From: an uncultured Candidatus Puniceispirillum sp. | Lineage (GTDB): Bacteria; Pseudomonadota; Alphaproteobacteria; Puniceispirillales; Puniceispirillaceae | Assembly (NCBI GenBank): GCA_905182545.1 | Contig: CAJJBY010000002.1 | Span: 1-64,000, forward strand | DNA: 64,000 nucleotides | Direction of reading: 5' to 3' | Shown: positions 48,719 through 58,746 of the stretch, one piece after another | Position numbering within the stretch: the first letter of the stretch is position 1 | Layout: every line of letters begins with the position of its first letter | Notes under the pieces: generated by a model | What the model was told of the DNA's origin: nothing | The model's input: the letters and a program-made list of their open reading frames with translations, nothing else | The model's database searches: none | Program-made: the position numbers and the translations under genes

Positions 48719-50926
48719 TGGGCGCGGAAACCCGTTTGGCGGCAATTTGCCCGAACCGCCACGCCGTGCCAACCATGTCGACAAGTCAGGTTCGGTGCGA
48801 ACACGCCCACCACCAGCCTGCCAGCCAAGGCCTTTGGCTTTGTCAAATACCGTAATATCGGCAAGACCACCATCTTTGAACCGCTGCAGAATGACGCCTT
48901 TGCCGCGTCCCATTTCCGGCACTTCTTCAAGATCGAAAACAATCAATTTCCGGTTCACACCAACCGATGCCACCATATCACCAGCAACGATTGCACAAGC
49001 AACAGCCCTCGCTGATCCAGAAAGATTTAGCACCTGTTTGCCATTACGCGTTTGCGCCAAAGCCCCCTGCATATCAACAACAAGACCATGGCCAGTGCTC
49101 GCCGCGACAAGCATTTTGCCATCACCAGCACGAACCATCTTGACGATATCGCTATCTGCCGGAAGATCGACCATCAAACTAACCGGCTCGCCGAAACCGC
49201 GCCCACGCGGTAATTTATCGCCTGAAAGCGTGTAAAAGCGACCATTATCGGCAAAAAGCAGGATTTTATCAATGGTTTCAGCATGCAAAACATGCCCTGC
49301 TGAATCGCCTTCTTTATATTTGAAATCGCTGTCGATATCCTGGTGGCCGCGCATGGCTCTGATCCAGCCATTTGCGGAACAGATGACCGTAATTGCTTCA
49401 CGCTCAACCAGAATTTCGGTTGGATCAAAATCAATCTTAGGTGCCTCGGCAAGAATGGTCTTGCGATGATCAGCCTTGATAAAGGTATCTTTCATATCTT
49501 TGATTTGGCTGGTGATGAATGACCATTGTCTTGCCTCATCACCAAGAAGCGCGTTCAAATCATCCTGTTCAGCCACCAGCTTGTCACGCTCGGTACGAAG
49601 CGCCATTTCTTCAAGCCGCCGCAAAGAACGAAGCCGCATATCAAGAACGGCATTGGCCTGATTTTCATTCAGACCAAACCGGCGCATCAATTCATCCCGC
49701 GGATGATCGGCCTCACGAATGATCGAAATCACTTCGTCAATATTCAAAAAGACGATCAAATAGCCTTCAAGCACTTCAAGGCGGCTAGCAATTTTTCCAA
49801 GACGATGATGTGATCTGCGCTGCAATACGACACGGCGATGCGCAAGCCATGCATTTAATGCCTCACGCAAATTCATCACCACCGGACGGCCATCCGCATC
49901 CAGAACATTCAGGTTCAGCGGAACCCGCACTTCAAAATCAGTTAGTTTGAACAGGCTTTCCATCACCACTTTGGCTTCAAGTCGGCGTGATTTCGGTTCA
50001 AGAACAATGCGGATATCTTCGGCCGACTCGTCACGAATATCGGTCAGCACCGGCAGGCGCTTGGCCTGCAACATTTCGGCAAGACGTTCAATCAGGCGTG
50101 ATTTTTGAACCTGATAAGGAATTTCGGTTACGATAATTTGCCATGCACCACCCTTTTCCGTTTCAACTTCCCATTTCGCCCGCACCCGAAAGCCACCACG
50201 CCCCGTTGAATAGGCTTCTTTGATCGAATCTTCAGGTTCAATCAACAGGCCACCAGTTGGAAAATCGGGGCCTTTGACGTAATTCAGCAAGGTTTCAATC
50301 GATGCGTTGGGATGTTTGATAAGATGCAATGATGCATCAGCAAGCTCGATAATATTATGCGGCGGAATTGATGTTGCCATGCCAACCGCAATACCCTGCG
50401 CACCATTGGCAAGAAGATTTGGAATGCCCGCAGGAAGCAAGGTCGGTTCTTCAGACTCGCCATCATAAGTTGGCCGGAAATCAACCGCATCCTCGTCAAT
50501 ACCATCCAGCAACAGACGCGCAACTTCGGTCATGCGTGCCTCGGTATAGCGCATCGCTGCGGCGTTATCGCCATCGATATTACCGAAATTCCCCTGCCCT
50601 TCGACAAGGCAATAGCGCATGGCAAATTCCTGTGCTAACCGAACCATCGCATCATAAATCGCTGCATCGCCATGTGGATGAAATTTACCCATCACGTCAC
50701 CAACAACACGCGCTGATTTCTTGAAACCCTGACCTGGATCAAGCTTTAGCTGGCGCATCGCAAATAACAGACGGCGGTGAACCGGCTTTAACCCATCCCT
50801 GACATCGGGAAGCGACCGCGATGTGATGGTTGACAGCGCATAGGCAAGATAGCGTTCCGACAAGGCGTCAGAAAACGCGGTCGGTTCAATGCGCCCACCT
50901 GCGGGAATTTCAACATCATCATGCAT
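48704..50926 (-). CDS. parC: DNA topoisomerase IV subunit A
   Basis: DNA-cleaving subunit of topoisomerase IV, which decatenates daughter chromosomes. 740 residues, frame intact. RSLPDVRDGLKPVHRRLLFA, catalytic Tyr127 in AAMRYTEARM, and a beta-pinwheel C-terminal domain (GFGEPVSLMVDL, GKGVILQRFKDGGL) identify ParC rather than GyrA. At the quinolone-contact position of E. coli Ser80 there is Ala88 (HPHGDAAIYDA), with Asp92 at the Glu84 position. It begins 20 bases after the recO stop. Short tandem repeats span the stop codon. Confidence 0.96.
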   Translation of the reverse strand: MHDDVEIPAGGRIEPTAFSDALSERYLAYALSTITSRSLPDVRDGLKPVHRRLLFAMRQLKLDPGQGFKKSARVVGDVMGKFHPHGDAAIYDAMVRLAQEFAMRYCLVEGQGNFGNIDGDNAAAMRYTEARMTEVARLLLDGIDEDAVDFRPTYDGESEEPTLLPAGIPNLLANGAQGIAVGMATSIPPHNIIELADASLHLIKHPNASIETLLNYVKGPDFPTGGLLIEPEDSIKEAYSTGRGGFRVRAKWEVETEKGGAWQIIVTEIPYQVQKSRLIERLAEMLQAKRLPVLTDIRDESAEDIRIVLEPKSRRLEAKVVMESLFKLTDFEVRVPLNLNVLDADGRPVVMNLREALNAWLAHRRVVLQRRSHHRLGKIASRLEVLEGYLIVFLNIDEVISIIREADHPRDELMRRFGLNENQANAVLDMRLRSLRRLEEMALRTERDKLVAEQDDLNALLGDEARQWSFITSQIKDMKDTFIKADHRKTILAEAPKIDFDPTEILVEREAITVICSANGWIRAMRGHQDIDSDFKYKEGDSAGHVLHAETIDKILLFADNGRFYTLSGDKLPRGRGFGEPVSLMVDLPADSDIVKMVRAGDGKMLVAASTGHGLVVDMQGALAQTRNGKQVLNLSGSARAVACAIVAGDMVASVGVNRKLIVFDLEEVPEMGRGKGVILQRFKDGGLADITVFDKAKGLGWQAGGGRVRTEPDLSTWLARRGGSGKLPPNGFPRPAKFT

Positions 50927-50946
50927 AAAACAGCCTCATCACTTCA

Positions 50947-51687
50947 TCATTTGCCGTTATAGCGACTATCAACCATATCGGCTAGACGTTTACGCTGGGC
51001 TGGCAGGTCTAAATTATGCGCTGCGAAAACACGCTTGGACAAAAAATGACCGGTCAAATCCAAACCGGCAATCCAATCATGTTTGCCGCAGGAGACACCG
51101 CCTAAAAATATCGGCAAAGCCAGCATCCGGCTGGCAAAGCTGCCAGCTTGATGGCGTGCTACCGCGCCACCTGATTTCGGGCTGACAAACGCCAGATCAC
51201 TGGTCTGGCCGCTGGCAACGCATCTGGCAAGATCAAGCCGGAACCCAACCGCCGCCAACAGCCCCAATTCCCAGCGAACATAACCTTCAACCCAGCCTTT
51301 ATTATCATCATCTAGCACAATCACATCCAAAAGTGCCGCGCTACCTTCAAAAAGCCCCGGTTGCGCCTCACGTTCGGGAAGCGCCCCATCAAGCAAGGCA
51401 CACATTGACGCCACGCCGGATAACCGCAAAGGCGAATCTAGCAAAAGCGCTGGCACTGACTGAATTAGTTCAATCTGCATTTGGCCAAGCTGCTCGCTTA
51501 GCCGCGCCCGCCAGCTAACCCGAACCCGATTACCGGGCTGCATAATGCCGCGCATCTTTGATGACGCACCACCACGAACCAATCCAGCATGCCGACCATA
51601 ATCGGCGGTCAGAACCGATACAACAGCACTACCCTCGCCATGCGGGCGAACTAACAGAATGATGGCTTCGGCTTGCCAATCAGGCAT
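50947..51687 (-). CDS. recO: DNA repair protein RecO
   Basis: Loads RecA onto gapped DNA with RecR. 246 residues with an N-terminal OB fold (PDWQAEAIILLVRPHGEGSA, VSVLTADYGRHAGLVRGGAS) and a C-terminal zinc/helix domain containing GVSCGKHDWI. The ATG at 51687 (MPDWQAEA) overlaps the era end by 8 bases, so an upstream ATG at 51726 is rejected. Standard rnc-era-recO order. Confidence 0.94.
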   Translation of the reverse strand: MPDWQAEAIILLVRPHGEGSAVVSVLTADYGRHAGLVRGGASSKMRGIMQPGNRVRVSWRARLSEQLGQMQIELIQSVPALLLDSPLRLSGVASMCALLDGALPEREAQPGLFEGSAALLDVIVLDDDNKGWVEGYVRWELGLLAAVGFRLDLARCVASGQTSDLAFVSPKSGGAVARHQAGSFASRMLALPIFLGGVSCGKHDWIAGLDLTGHFLSKRVFAAHNLDLPAQRKRLADMVDSRYNGK

Positions 51688-52639
51688 TATAATCAAGATC
51701 CCACAGATTATAACGCGCCGAATCATCCATCCAGTCTTTGCGATATTTTACATGCGCGAACAGATGCACGCGGCGATCAAGCGCTTCTTCCAGCTCTTTG
51801 CGCGCTGCCGTGCCAATGCGGCGCATGGTTTGCCCGCCTTTGCCAAGGATGATGCCGCGATGCCCTTCACGCGCAACATAGATGGACAGATGCACTTCAA
51901 CACTGCCATCGTCGCGATCCTGCCAATTTTCGGATTCAACAGTCAATTGATAAGGTAATTCCTGATGAAGATTCAAAAACAATTTTTCGCGCAAGGTTTC
52001 CGCCGCCAAAAGCCGTAGCGGCATATCTGACAAATCATCAGGATCAAACAGAAATGGGCTTTTGGGCATTTTGCCAGCAAGCCATGATTTCAGATCAGCA
52101 ACACCATTACCGGTTTCGGCCGACACCATGAAAATACGCTCAAATTCGTAGATTTTGGACATTTCATCAGCGCGTTCCAGCAACCGTTCCTGCGGTGCCA
52201 GATCGATTTTATTCAAAACCAATGATGCCCGCCGTCGTGATGCGGCAAGCTTGGTCAGGATATTACTTGTATCCTCATCAATCAACCGCCGTGCGCAATC
52301 ATGCAATAGCAGCAATACATCACCATCTTCCGCGCCCTGCCAAGCGGCCTGTACCATTGCCCGATCAAGCCGCCGCTTTGGTGTAAAGATACCCGGCGTA
52401 TCAACAAAAATCATCTGCACATTCTGATGCATACCAATGCCCCGAATACGGCTTCGGGTGGTTTGTACCTTTGGCGTTACGATCGACACTTTATGCCCGA
52501 CCATCGCATTCATCAACGTTGATTTCCCCGCGTTAGGCGCACCGATCAAAGCGACAAATCCGGCTTTGGTTTCGGGGTGTATAAAATCGGTTGCCGGTGT
52601 GGTTTCGTTCGTCTCATTGGTTTCATTATGATCGGTCAT
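51680..52639 (-). CDS. era: GTPase Era
   Basis: Ras-like GTPase for 16S rRNA maturation and 30S assembly. 319 residues. GAPNAGKST (G1), DTPGIF (G3) and NKIDL (G4) are followed by a KH domain with GHRGIILGKGGQTMRRIG, where bacteria usually have a GxxG loop. A charged leader of about 20 residues (TDHNETNETNETTPATD) precedes the G domain and contains a small NET repeat. The ATG overlaps the rnc stop by 4 bases. Confidence 0.97.
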   Translation of the reverse strand: MTDHNETNETNETTPATDFIHPETKAGFVALIGAPNAGKSTLMNAMVGHKVSIVTPKVQTTRSRIRGIGMHQNVQMIFVDTPGIFTPKRRLDRAMVQAAWQGAEDGDVLLLLHDCARRLIDEDTSNILTKLAASRRRASLVLNKIDLAPQERLLERADEMSKIYEFERIFMVSAETGNGVADLKSWLAGKMPKSPFLFDPDDLSDMPLRLLAAETLREKLFLNLHQELPYQLTVESENWQDRDDGSVEVHLSIYVAREGHRGIILGKGGQTMRRIGTAARKELEEALDRRVHLFAHVKYRKDWMDDSARYNLWDLDYNA

Positions 52640-53316
52640 GAACCCGAAGTCCTCTCTTGCAGCAATTCCAGCAAGGATGCTGCTGCGGTTTGTTCGGCAA
52701 TTTTACGGCTGCCAGCGGTGGCCACGACCGCGTCATAACCCTCAATTTTCACTTCATATGTCATTTGTGGTGCGTGATCAGGGCCAGATTTTGCCAATTG
52801 GCGATAGGCTGGCAATCCCAGACCATGTTGCAAGCTCCATTCTTGCAATTTCGATTTGGCATCTTTTCCATTTTGGGCATCAGCGCGGCTGTTTAACGGC
52901 CAATGCCGATGCAAAAACCCCCGCGCCGCCTCTGATCCCGCATCAAGATAGATTGCCGCCATCAGGCTTTCAACAACATCGGCCATTACGCCATCATTGC
53001 CAGCAATATCCAGCCCGCTTTGCGATTTTATATAATCGGCAAGCTGTAAATTCTTGGCAACAATCGCCAAAGTCGACATCCGCGCCTCGCCATGAAGCCG
53101 CAAGGATAACGCGCCTTCATCATCTTGTGGAAAAGCAGCATAGAAATGATCCGCCAGCAAAAGCCCTAGCACGCGATCGCCAAGAAATTCGAGACGTTCA
53201 TAGCTATGCTCGGAATCGATGTGACTTGAATGGCTTAATGCCTCATGCAGGATATTGCGGTCGGCAAATTGATGACCTATCGATGTTTCAAGCGTTGCAA
53301 GCGGGTCAACAGTCAT
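52636..53316 (-). CDS. rnc: ribonuclease III
   Basis: Double-strand-specific endonuclease for rRNA and mRNA processing. 226 residues. The nuclease domain has YERLEFLGDRVLGLLLAD and DVVESLMAAIYLDAG (metal-binding acids). A C-terminal double-strand RNA-binding domain has KSKLQEWSLQHGLGLPAY and ASLLELLQ. The ATG at 53316 shares a base with the lepB TAA. The longer frame from 53370 is not supported. Confidence 0.97.
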   Translation of the reverse strand: MTVDPLATLETSIGHQFADRNILHEALSHSSHIDSEHSYERLEFLGDRVLGLLLADHFYAAFPQDDEGALSLRLHGEARMSTLAIVAKNLQLADYIKSQSGLDIAGNDGVMADVVESLMAAIYLDAGSEAARGFLHRHWPLNSRADAQNGKDAKSKLQEWSLQHGLGLPAYRQLAKSGPDHAPQMTYEVKIEGYDAVVATAGSRKIAEQTAAASLLELLQERTSGS

Positions 53317-54050
53317 TAAATAATGCCATCTCCAATGCGGCCATAACGAATTGCGAAAGGCCATTTCCAAATTTCCCAGATGCGGGCGTTGCCATTATGG
53401 CTGAAAAACAGACGATCGGCTCGACCAACCATATTTTCAGCAGGCACCATTCCAACAGAGGTTGTGCGGCTATCGCGCGAATTGTCACGATTGTCGCCCA
53501 TCATGAAATAATGCCCTTCAGGCACCTGATAAACGGCCGTGTTATCGTAAGAATCGTTATCTGAACGTTCTTGGATTAAATGCCGCGATCCGTTTGGCAA
53601 GGTTTCTTCATAAACCTTGAAATTCATCATTGAATAGCCGTCCGTTGCGGTTGCTTGGCCTAGATAGGTGCGCTCGACTGGCACGTTATTGACATGCAGA
53701 ATACCGCCCTGAACCTGAATTTGATCACCAGGAAGGCCAACAACGCGTTTGATAAAGGCAATCGATGGATCCGTTGGCTGGCGGAATACCGCAACATCGC
53801 CGCGTTCTGGCTTTTCTTCAAAAATCCGGCCAGAAAAAGGCGCAAACCCGAACGGAAAGGAATAGCGTGAATAGCCATAGGAAAATTTCGAGACAAACAA
53901 ATAATCGCCAACAAGTAGGGTTGGCACCATTGATCCTGAAGGGATATTGAATGGCTCGAAAAGGAATGACCGAAAGCCAAGCGCAATCACGCCAGCGATC
54001 AGAACAGTTTTCAAAAGCTCGAACTTGCTTTCTTTTTGCTTTTTAGCCAT
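53316..54050 (-). CDS. lepB: signal peptidase I
   Basis: Membrane serine protease that removes Sec and Tat signal peptides. 244 residues. One N-terminal membrane helix (about 12-30) leads to catalytic Ser40 in IPSGSMVPTL and Lys101 in FIKRVVGLPGD. The box GHYFMMGDNRDNSRDSR is also present. ATG 54050 (MAKKQKES) overlaps the acpS stop in TAATG. An ATG five codons upstream is inside acpS. Confidence 0.96.
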   Translation of the reverse strand: MAKKQKESKFELLKTVLIAGVIALGFRSFLFEPFNIPSGSMVPTLLVGDYLFVSKFSYGYSRYSFPFGFAPFSGRIFEEKPERGDVAVFRQPTDPSIAFIKRVVGLPGDQIQVQGGILHVNNVPVERTYLGQATATDGYSMMNFKVYEETLPNGSRHLIQERSDNDSYDNTAVYQVPEGHYFMMGDNRDNSRDSRTTSVGMVPAENMVGRADRLFFSHNGNARIWEIWKWPFAIRYGRIGDGII

Positions 54051-54463
54051 TAGGGTTTGATCCATTCAGCCGGTACGGCGCTAATCACGATAAATGCCAA
54101 GGCATAGGGAGCCTCGTCGCTTAGCGACACTGACAGACTTGCCTTATACCCATCCGGCGTCATTGTCTCAAGCGCCGTTTTGCAGCGACCGGTCAAATTG
54201 ACCATTGGTGCCCCATTTGGTGCCGATAAGATTTCTGCCTCACGCCAGCCACAGCCAGACACACCCGAAACGCTAAGCGCCTTATAGACTGCCTCTTTCA
54301 CCGCAAAACGCTTGGCAAAATAGTTGGCTTGATTGCTGGATTCTTTGGCGGCGGTTATTTCAGCATCGGAAAAAATGCGCTTGGCAAATTTATCGGGATG
54401 CCGATCCATCGCGGCTTGAATGCGTCGCGCATCGACAATATCAGTACCTATACCAAGGATCAT
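54050..54463 (-). CDS. acpS: holo-[acyl-carrier-protein] synthase
   Basis: Transfers phosphopantetheine from CoA to acyl carrier protein. 137 residues, with ILGIGTDIVDARRI at the N-terminus and FAKRFAVKEAVYKALS as the second metal/CoA motif. Overlaps pdxJ by 4 bases (ATGA) and lepB by 1. Length and order (pdxJ-acpS-lepB-rnc-era) are typical. Confidence 0.95.
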   Translation of the reverse strand: MILGIGTDIVDARRIQAAMDRHPDKFAKRIFSDAEITAAKESSNQANYFAKRFAVKEAVYKALSVSGVSGCGWREAEILSAPNGAPMVNLTGRCKTALETMTPDGYKASLSVSLSDEAPYALAFIVISAVPAEWIKP

Positions 54464-55221
54464 GCGGTTTTCCGGTGACGATCATCATTGCGGGCAGCAT
54501 CCATCAATTGACGCATTTTGACGATCGCGGCCTCTAACCCGCAAAAAACACTTTCGCCAATCAAGAAATGGCCAATATTCAATTCTTCCATTTCCGCAAT
54601 CGCCGCAATCGGCCCAACCGTGTCAAAGCCAAGACCATGACCAGCATGAGTTTCGATGCCAAGGCTGGCGCTATAGCGCGCGGCAAGTTGGATTCGGATT
54701 AATTCGGCTTCACGGCCAGCAACATCATGGCAATAGCGGCCTGTGTGAAGCTCGACAATATCTGCGCCAATCTGTTTTGCCGCGTCAATATCAGCCGGAT
54801 TTGCCTCGATGAATAGCGACAGGCGAATGCCCGCAGCCTTCAACGGTGCCAACATATCAGCAAGCCGGTCTTCCTGCCCGACAACCGACAGCCCGCCTTC
54901 GGTGGTCACTTCGGTACGGCGTTCGGGAACAATGCAAGCGGCGTTTGGTTTTGTTTTCAGGGCAATGGCCACCATTTCGCTTGTTGCCGCCATTTCAAAA
55001 TTCAACGGCACGTCAATTGCCTTGCGGATTGCGGCAATATCTTCATCACGGATATGACGGCGGTCCTCGCGAAGATGCGCCGTAATGCCGTCAGCGCCCG
55101 CCTTGATAGCTAATTCTGCCGCGGCAACCGGATCAGGATGCGCCCCACCCCGCGCATTGCGCAAGGTTGCAACATGATCAATATTCACACCAAGGCGTAA
55201 TGGCTTTAAACTGTCTGACAA
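54460..55221 (-). CDS. pdxJ: pyridoxine 5'-phosphate synthase
   Basis: Closes the pyridoxine ring in the DXP-dependent vitamin B6 pathway. A TIM barrel of 253 residues with LGVNIDHVATLRNARGG, DGITAHLREDRRHI, CIVPERRTEVTTEGGL and ELHTGRYCHD. It heads a tightly overlapping run of pdxJ, acpS, lepB, rnc, era and recO. Confidence 0.97.
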   Translation of the reverse strand: MSDSLKPLRLGVNIDHVATLRNARGGAHPDPVAAAELAIKAGADGITAHLREDRRHIRDEDIAAIRKAIDVPLNFEMAATSEMVAIALKTKPNAACIVPERRTEVTTEGGLSVVGQEDRLADMLAPLKAAGIRLSLFIEANPADIDAAKQIGADIVELHTGRYCHDVAGREAELIRIQLAARYSASLGIETHAGHGLGFDTVGPIAAIAEMEELNIGHFLIGESVFCGLEAAIVKMRQLMDAARNDDRHRKTA

Positions 55222-55260
55222 AATATCCTCATCATTCCCAAATCATGTAAACAACCGCAT

Positions 55261-55896
55261 TTAGCGGTCTAAATCAGCCACTTTTTTGGCATCGGCTGCG
55301 CGTTGTACCGCTTTTAACAACCGTTTTGCCCGATGTAGCCGCCAGCCCTTTACCGCCCATAAGGTTAGTAAAAACGAGGTGACCCACGCAATCGCACCAA
55401 GAACCGTACCACCAATCAGAATTGGCATGAACACTTGTTCAATATCGCGCAATAAATCCGCCCAAGATATATTTCTAGTAAAAGACAGAAACCGCATGAC
55501 ATTGCCCATGATGGCAACAAGTTCGTCAATCGACAGAACATCCAGATCAGTACCATAGCCAAAGGCATTGATAACCCTCAAACCAACTTCGTAATCGGCA
55601 AGCCAGATCAGAATAAAGGTCCATGGATTGCCAAAAAATGTGCCAATCGCCGAAGCCAGAACATTTCCACGAAACAACATCGCAAGCGCGCCAGCAAGAA
55701 TAAAATGCAGCCCCAAAAACGGCGTGAAAGACGCGGCAACACCGCTGGCAAAACCGCTGGCAATCGAAGCTGGCGTTCCGGGAAGTCTGATAATCCGTTG
55801 AAAAAGATAAGAAAAGAGACGCCGAAACCCACGATTTGGCCAAATCACAGCGCGCAATTGTTTTAAAACACTCAATGGTTTACGCCGTCGAAACAT
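55261..55896 (-). CDS. DUF2062 family membrane protein
   Basis: 211 residues with several hydrophobic segments (ASFTPFLGLHFILAGALAML, AIGTFFGNPWTFILIWL, VFMPILIGGTVLGAIAWVTS). The pattern PxxIAxGFAxGVxxxFTPFxGLH and GNPWT are diagnostic of DUF2062, an inner-membrane family of unknown function. The start is set at ATG 55896 (MFRRRKPLS) by a basic N-terminus. An ATG at 55926 is possible. Between spoT and pdxJ, as in many alphaproteobacteria. Confidence 0.85.
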   Translation of the reverse strand: MFRRRKPLSVLKQLRAVIWPNRGFRRLFSYLFQRIIRLPGTPASIASGFASGVAASFTPFLGLHFILAGALAMLFRGNVLASAIGTFFGNPWTFILIWLADYEVGLRVINAFGYGTDLDVLSIDELVAIMGNVMRFLSFTRNISWADLLRDIEQVFMPILIGGTVLGAIAWVTSFLLTLWAVKGWRLHRAKRLLKAVQRAADAKKVADLDR

Positions 55897-55928
55897 CTTA
55901 GCTACCCATAAAATTAGCAAGCCCAAGC

Positions 55929-58098
55929 CTAGATATTGCTTGTCCGCTCGACACGTTCCACGAAATTATTTGCCTGAAGCACAGCGATAACAGTCCGCAT
56001 ATGCTCAACATCCTTGACCTCAAGATCAAGTTGAAAACTGAAAAAATCAGCATTGCGGTCAGTTAGATGAATATTGGAAATATTACCACCTTGCTGGCCG
56101 ATTATGGTGGCAACCGCGGCCAAGGCGCCAGGTTCATTGGACAGAACCGTATTCAAACGTCCCATAACCCGTTTTGGCCCTTCATGTTCCCAGCCAACAT
56201 CCATCCATAATTCAGGCATATCATTAAAATCAACAAGGGTGGCGCATTCGGCGCGATGAACCGTAACCCCCTTGCCAGTGGTGAAGATGCCAACAATTTC
56301 TTCACCCGGCAAAGGATGACAGCAGCGCGCCATCGTAATCGCAACTCCCGGGTTAACTCCTTGAATTTTTAATAATGGCTTGCGCGATTTAGACCGGTCA
56401 CGGTCGGTTTCACCGGTTGGCCTGACGCGTTTTTTGCTTTTCGCCAAATCGGGGAACATTTTTTCGATCACCAATTCAGACTGCATGCGCCCCTCACCAA
56501 CAAGCGCAAATAGATCTTCAGGTTTTTGCACGCCAAAAATCTGCGGGATCTTTTCCATTGCCCGCTTTTTCAGCGGTTTATTCACTTCGGAAAATGCCTT
56601 TTGCAAAATCGATTTACCAACCCGGCTAAAATCAACCGCGCGTTCGGCGCGCACTGCCCGCCTGATGCCCGATTTTGCCCGCCCCGTTTTGACAAAATTT
56701 TCCCATTCGGCAAGTGGGCGCGCTGTTGCCTTGGTGATGATGTCAATCTGGTCACCATTTTCCAGCTCGGTCGCCAATTGACGGTTTTTACCGTTAATCC
56801 GGACACCGCAACATTTTTGGCCAATTTTGGAATGAACCGCATAGGCAAAATCAACCGCCGTTGCGCCCTTTGGCAAGGCAATCAAATCCCCGCGCGGGGT
56901 AAAACAAAACACCTGATCATGATAGAGATCCATTTTGGTATGTTCGAGGAATTCTTCAGCGCCAGCTTCTTCATCCAAAATTCCAACTAATTCTTGAATC
57001 CATCTGAATTTACGAAGATTTTTATCAGATGAAGGGTCTTTGTAATTCCAATGTGCCGCCACACCATATTCGGCAATTTTATGCATTTCTGGGGTGCGAA
57101 CCTGAATTTCAATCTTGTGATTTTCCGGCCCAATAACCCCTGTATGAAGCGATTGATAGCCATTGCGCTTGGGGGTCGATATGATAATCTTTAAACCGCC
57201 CCATCACATTGGGATAGGCAGCATGGATACTACCAAGCGCCTGATAGCAATCGGCTGTTGACGGCACCAGAATACGAAATGCCATGATATCTGATAGCTG
57301 ATCCATGGTGACTTTTTTACGCTGCATTTTCCGCCAGATTGAATAGGGCGATTTCAACCGTCCGCTAACGCTGCATTCAACCCCACCGCGTTCAACAACA
57401 TCCTGCAATTCAACGCTAATCATCGGAATGATGATTTCGGATTCATGAACCATGTAATCTAGTCTTGCGGTAATGGTTTGCGCCATTTCATCCTGCAAAA
57501 CCCCAAAGGCGGCATTTTCCAGTGCATGCTGAAAATTGGTCACGCCTATCCGTTCGGCAAGCGGCGCATAGATTTCCAGCGTTTCACGGGCAATGCGGGT
57601 CCGTTTTTCTGCCTTTGGGATATGGTCAATCGTGTTCATATTATGCGTGCGGTCGGCCAGCTTGACCAACAATACCCGAACATCTTCGCTCATGGCCAAC
57701 AATAATTTGCGGAAATTTTCAGCCTGAAGGCTGCTTTGCCCTGCCTGCAATCCAATCCGGCTAAGTTTTGTGACCCCATCAACAAGCCGGGCAATGTTTG
57801 GGCCAAAAGCCGCGCCAAGCGCATCAAGCGTTACGTCACAATCTTCGACCGTGTCATGCAATAGTGCCGTGATAACCGTATCAAGGTCAAGCCGCATATC
57901 TGCAAGAATATTGGCAACAGCAATCGGATGAATGTAATAAGGTTCGCCAGAGGCGCGGGTCTGGCCGTCATGCGCTTCCATGCCAAAGATGAAGGCGCGC
58001 TTCAACTTGTCACCGTCTACTGACGGATCATAAGCATGTATTTTGTTAAAGAGTGCGTCCGCTGCTTCAATCATCTCGCTGCCAAGCCGATTAGCCAA
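55929..58098 (-). CDS. spoT: bifunctional (p)ppGpp synthetase/hydrolase, RelA/SpoT type (frameshifted)
   Basis: Makes and degrades the stringent alarmone. Order: HD hydrolase (HPIAVANILADMRLDLDT, LLHDTVEDC, LADRTHNM), synthetase, TGS (PKGATAVDFAYAVHSKIG) and C-terminal ACT. An inserted C near 57184 breaks the synthetase. Removing it gives FKDYISTPKRNGYQSLHT, the intact active-site segment, followed by IEIQVRTPEMHKIAEYG. Corrected length about 722 residues. The start is uncertain: TTG 58098 or ATG 58074. As in most alphaproteobacteria only one long RSH is expected, and it lies next to rpoZ as usual. Confidence 0.93.
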
Positions 58099-58148
58099 TT
58101 CCAGCCGGCAGATCCCTGAACGGATATCGTGTCGTGCTGGTACTTTGT

Positions 58149-58562
58149 CTAATCTTCACCCTGCATTTCAGACAGGTCAACATCTTCAAAGCCTGTTGGC
58201 TCTAATTCTTCAGGGCTGGCAATCTGCATGCCGCTGGTTTCACCTTCGTCATCACCGTAATCACCAACCATTTCAGACAGATCAACCTCGGCAGCAATTG
58301 CCGCATCATCACGGATTTCCTGCTCTTCACGGATCGCAACGCGCTGCAGCTTCTTGATCAAGCCTTCGCCAAGGACGCCAAGATCAACAGTTTCGGCAGC
58401 AATCTCACGAAGCGCAACAACCGGATTTTTGTCGTTATCACGATCGATTGTTGGCAAATCGCCTTTCAAAATTCCGCGTGCGCGTTGGCTAGCCGTCAAC
58501 ACAAGGTCAAACCGGTTTGGGATTTTCTCGATGCAATCTTCAACGGTAACGCGTGCCATGAA
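58149..58562 (-). CDS. rpoZ: RNA polymerase omega subunit
   Basis: Small subunit that aids assembly and forms part of a ppGpp site on RNA polymerase. 137 residues. [20 protein letters not shown] and [11 protein letters not shown] start the core. An acidic C-terminal tail of about 60 residues (ending in [10 protein letters not shown], an element also seen earlier as [11 protein letters not shown]) is typical of alphaproteobacteria. AGGAGATATTC precedes the ATG at 58562. Confidence 0.95.
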   Translation of the reverse strand, partial: FMARVTVEDCIEKIPNRFDLVLTASQRARGILKGDLPTIDRDNDKNPVVALREIAAETVDLGVLGEGLIKKLQRVAIREEQEIRDDAAIAAEVDLSEMVGDYGDDEGETSGMQIASPEELEPTGFEDVDLSEMQGED

Positions 58563-58716
58563 TATCTCCTTGTCCTGATCGATAACTGGCAAATTCATCC
58601 AAAGATGACGCCATTTTTATGCAAACCACACTAGTTAGACTAGCAGGCATTACCATTCAATTCTAAAATGAGCAAAAACTAAGCGGGGTGTACCCTAAAT
58701 TCGAGGTCTGAACAAG

Positions 58717-58746
58717 CAAAAAGCGGCAGGCAAAACATCCCGCTTT
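58717..58746 (-). terminator. rho-independent terminator after folK
   Basis: AAAGCGG and CCGCTTT (58720-58726 and 58740-58746) pair around a 13-base loop. On the minus strand the stem runs into TTTTTG. It overlaps the folK stop codon. Confidence 0.6.
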
